From Salvator merianae (taxonomy: Eukaryota; Chordata; Lepidosauria; Squamata; Teiidae): DNA of 64,000 bases. Under the pieces are notes generated by a model. That model had not been told where the DNA came from. It was given only the letters and a program-made list of their open reading frames with translations, and did no database searches. The DNA is taken from the NCBI GenBank assembly GCA_003586115.2, contig QVOM02000029.1:30456929-30520928 (forward strand). Reading direction: 5' to 3'. The translations under genes and the position numbers were made by a program. Shown piece by piece: positions 60,880 through 64,000 of the stretch (position 1 is its first letter; each line of letters begins with the position of its first letter).

Positions 60880-61696
60880 CATGTTACTGCTCCAGGGCAC
60901 ACTTAGCAACCAAAGCTCTGGGCTTGGATTTTAAAAAGTGTGATTTTTAAAAATTTCTTATTGAATTTCCTCATCAAGCCCTTTTTCTCCTAGTAGTGTT
61001 GAAAAGACTTCACTCACTGCTAAGCTTTGGGAGCAGCATCTGTGATAAGTGGACAAGACCTTTTTTATTAAAGGCAGAGAAGCTCACTCTGTGTGTCTGT
61101 GTGTGTGCGCGCGAGCGTGCACATGCACCTAAATGCATGACTAGGATTGTTTTGGCTGAGTGCTAGAAAGCAAAAGAGAATCAGCAAATAATAAATGCTG
61201 CATTAGGTGGCAAGGAATGAAATTTATGTGGGAGAAAAGAAAAGAGTAGAGGAGCTTTAATTAGAAAGTATGCAGAAGTTCAGTAAAGAAGGAATTTTAA
61301 AAATTAAAATTTAGTGAGAAGGGAAATGACCAATCATCAAACAACAGAAGGAGGATGGAGGTGACAAGCGGATGAGAAAGGGTTTGTTAGAGAAAACCTA
61401 AGGTTGGGAAAAAGCATAAATGTACCCACTAAAATCTGCTATGATCTTGTCACATTTAAAGTGAGTCTTCTCAAAGAAAGAGACTAAATTACAGTTTAAG
61501 TAATGATATCTCTTTCCTAGTTGACTAGAGACTTCTTTTACCCTTTATCAATTTATGTTTGTATTAAATTTAGCAGATGTTTTCAACCACAAAGTACTCT
61601 GAATGACTTAACAGATTATACAATTACTTAAGAGTACAACAACAATATTGTAAACATTTCATATGACCCAATATTAATCTTTCTCTGATTTTTACC

Positions 61697-61730
61697 ACAC
61701 AAATACACCTACTTTCAAATACACCTACTT
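61697..61730. repeat. 16-base tandem duplication
   Basis: CAAATACACCTACTTT is present twice in a row without spacer, a local tandem duplication. Confidence 0.9.
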
Positions 61731-61902
61731 TGCTTCCTTTTTCAGTCATGAACAGGAAGAGGATCGATCACTTCTGAATAAAGAAAATTTACAGGTTTTA
61801 AACCTAATTAGTTCATCCAACTTTATCTAGTCAAATTAATCATATCTATAAACTAATCTAACAATAAAAACACAATGGCACTGTACGAAGGCTGGATCTG
61901 GC

Positions 61903-61913
61903 GGGGGGGGGGG
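61903..61913. repeat. poly-G tract
   Basis: An eleven-base G-run. Length may be unreliable in the assembly. Confidence 0.85.
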
Positions 61914-62527
61914 TTGCAGCCAGGATTCAGAGCAGGAGATAGAAGTTGGATGTAAGCTCCAGGAAGATGAGAATTAAAATAAGTAAACATTGTGCTGCAG
62001 CTCCTGATCTCCAGAGGAATCATGCTGCAAAAAAACTCCTCTTGCAGCAGCAAAGTTTCTGAGTCACTTTCTGAAGAACTGGAAATGACTCCAAAGTCAG
62101 CCATTTTCAGCCCTACACCTCCCTCTTCCTCTGTGTACCACACGGGAGAGAGGGGAGGAGACACAGCCATCTCAACCACCCCTTGGAGTCATTCAGCCAG
62201 CATTAAGGTAAGAATGATTCCTGAGGTAGTTGGGATAGCTCCATGCTTGTAGAGGGTGGAATCACATGTTGACCCAAACCACTAGGCATCCTAACATTTG
62301 AACACAAGACCATGAGCCAACTGCGGGAAATGCATTATGTGCTCATGGGGAAGCAGGCTAAGACTGCAAACCTTCCCATGGAAAACTGACATAAAAGTTA
62401 TAAGTACTAAGCCAAACTGTGCTTTGTGGGATCTGTGCTTGAAAGACAAAGGAACTTTTCATGTTCACCTGCCATGGACCACTCCAGTGAGGCCGAATCA
62501 ACTGGAGTGGTTCACATGTCCCAGAAA

Positions 62528-62981
62528 AAGGTGTCCGCATTTGGACAACTGTTCCGGGACAGCCTCTGTGCCCATCCCAAAACTCATATGAGCTTCGAAG
62601 CCAGCCTCCGCAAGCTGAGATGGCCAGGAACAAAAGTTCCTGGCCTCAGAGCTCCCAGTGGACCTATTTTGGTGGTACACTTTGTTGCACTGCCAAAATG
62701 CCCCCCCCCCGCCCCGGTAAACCAGAACATGAAAACATGTGTCTTCTGCACTGCACCATGGTCTGGTTTAGCAGCCACTAGACCACTAGTAGACCTTTTT
62801 AAAAAGGTCTACAGGTAAACCAAACTAGGTGGCCATTTGGGATTGCCTAGCAGTCTATGCACCCCACGTGGACAGAGTGTACGGGCAGGGAACATGATCT
62901 CCCTTATTCCATAACAGGATGTGGAAAGGAGATCTCACAACCCCTTTGTATACCAAACCATAGGTAAGTGCAAAAAGACCC
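62528..62981 (-). mobile_element. TIR DNA transposon, minus orientation, copy 5
   Basis: On the minus strand it starts GGGTCTTTTTGCACTTACC and ends CCAAATGCGGACACC, close to the right ends of copies 2 and 4. The interior includes GGTTTACCTGTAGACC, which mirrors the CCAGTTTACCAGTAGACC block of copy 1. A C-run lies at 62701-62710. Frames over it (62426-62818 and others) are shadows. Confidence 0.7.
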
Positions 62982-64000
62982 AAGGACTCTGACTGCACAA
63001 ACTCTGACTGCATAAAGATTCTGACACTGCAAACTGCTTCCAAACAGTTAAAGTACTAATTGCTAAAGGGATATGATCACTCTTAACAAATTTCTTCACT
63101 TCTGTCCAGACGTTGCAATTGCATATTTGGCACTGCCATAAAGTGGAAGGTGACTGCCTGCATCAGAGACTTCCCCTCCCCTTAAATTGTCACCATCAAA
63201 TGGATCTTTCTTGTTCTTCTTTTTAAGTCTTAATGACCCAGATTATTTGGATAAAGAGATGTATCTACTGATTACATTGTAGTCTCATTGTTCCAGTGAG
63301 GCAAATTATGTATGACCACACCAGTGGCATCAGGCAAACCTTCAAAGGAATAGCTTTCCACGTTTGGGAGACACCACCATTGAAAGGGAAGATATATAGC
63401 TGTCAGTTTCAAAGCTTGTACCATATAGAGGATTCTGAAAAGGCATTAGTGCTTGAATATAGGGATAGGTTGAAACACACAGAAACAAGTATTTCAAATC
63501 ATACTGCAGTCCTTAACTACAAAGCCCAAAACCAACACAATAAATTAAGTTTAGAAACAAATGAGTAACCAACAGAAATGAAACAAAATCAGTGTTACAT
63601 GCAAAGACTAGCCACTACCTACTAGTAGCCCTGCTATAACTTTTTCTGCCAACCGATGATTCTGAGCTTTCTTCAACTGCAACTCCACATAAAATGTATT
63701 GCTGTAAATCAGCTGTGAGTATGAAGCCCAGGAACAAAATTATCAGAAAATAAACCATTTGTTTTTTACGTTGCTGTTAGCACACGCTTTGTTATTTGTA
63801 GGTTTTGAACCTCTATTAGGAAATCATTTCTATCCCACCTCCAGATTAATATTGTCTATTAAAATTTTATCTCCAGAAGTGATGCTTAAAACTTGCAAAA
63901 TTAATTATTCCTCTCCTTCAAATTAACTATAATATTACTCACAAAGAGCAGTTGCAAAGTGGCTTGCTTTAATCCAGCAACGCTGCCACAGAGCCTGCAT
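62982..64000. other. no gene recognised
   Basis: A direct repeat of CTCTGACTGCA lies at 62987 and 63001. Otherwise no gene or element was recognised to the window end. Confidence 0.5.

Larger units (their letters stand above)
58346..62400. other. no gene recognised
   Basis: AT-rich up to about 60.3 kb. A direct pair ACATTTTTTAATATA (58347-58361, 58382-58396) lies just past the R4 end. GT- and CA-rich simple repeats are at 60.1, 60.85 and 61.09 kb. The short open frame at 61.85-62.25 kb is not recognised. Confidence 0.5.
16248..64000 (-). other. inferred RIMS2 intron upstream of the exon
   Basis: Higher coordinates are upstream of the minus-strand exon. The exon carrying the first zinc-finger cysteines was searched for by eye and not found, so it is probably beyond 64000 or too short for me to see. 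The stretch is filled with decayed transposable elements. Another gene could lie within it, but none was recognised. Confidence 0.5.

Noticed and set aside
62161..62180. Upstream RIMS2 zinc-finger exon candidate
   Set aside because: A CACAGCCATC word suggested the complement of a G-C-G-H codon run, but the translated minus strand does not give the cysteine pattern.
62426..62818. 130-codon plus-strand frame
   Set aside because: It reads antisense through the TIR transposon copy at 62528-62981 and a C-run, so it is a shadow.
1..64000. CRISPR array, operons or bacterial genes
   Set aside because: No regularly spaced repeats, no long tightly packed frames and no ribosome-binding pattern. The window is vertebrate.

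Overview
This is a vertebrate, most likely squamate (lizard or snake), nuclear window. It is AT-rich and intron-dominated, and almost all of it is intronic or intergenic DNA. The repeat mixture points to a squamate: CR1/L3-like, L2, L1, RTE-BovB and R4-type LINEs, a Ty3/gypsy element, tRNA-derived SINEs and DNA-transposon foldbacks lie side by side. There is no sign of prokaryotic organisation.

Only one segment is a convincing host coding exon: 15979-16247 on the minus strand. It encodes the last CxxC pair of the RIM-type zinc finger and the linker after it, and it matches RIMS2, the presynaptic active-zone scaffold. Both splice sites are visible. Since no other RIMS2 exon could be recognised, most of the window is inferred to be the two large introns around this exon, with transcription running from high to low coordinates. 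That is an inference and depends on finding the neighbouring exons outside the window.

Layout. 1-0.68 kb: L2 3' fragment. 2.8-3.3 kb: short DNA transposon of a terminal-inverted-repeat family seen again at 18.2, 35.3, 50.3 and 62.5 kb. 6.6-10.4 kb: minus-strand repeats with L2-like tails, a short L1 tail and a SINE. 16.0 kb: the RIMS2 exon, followed by a repeat with internal subrepeats (16.5-17.4 kb). 18.2-20.0 kb: the longest copy of the TIR family, with an extra 1.3 kb core. 22.9-28.7 kb: a dense graveyard of CR1, L2, BovB, L3, gypsy and L1 pieces, including an L1 inserted in a gypsy integrase gene with a 16-bp target duplication. 35.7-38.4 kb: a long decayed L2. 40.3-42.0 kb: two 3' ends of another LINE type. 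50.2-50.9 kb: an L3 tail split by a TIR element. 55.0-58.35 kb: a decayed R4-type LINE preceded by a tRNA-like promoter module. 58.4-64 kb: mostly unassigned, with one TIR element.

No element has an intact reading frame. The genes do not form an operon or pathway: the biology is one synaptic exon in a repeat-rich intron. The nearest thing to something undescribed is the shared TIR family with its long 18.2-20.0 kb member and the tRNA-like head on the R4 element.
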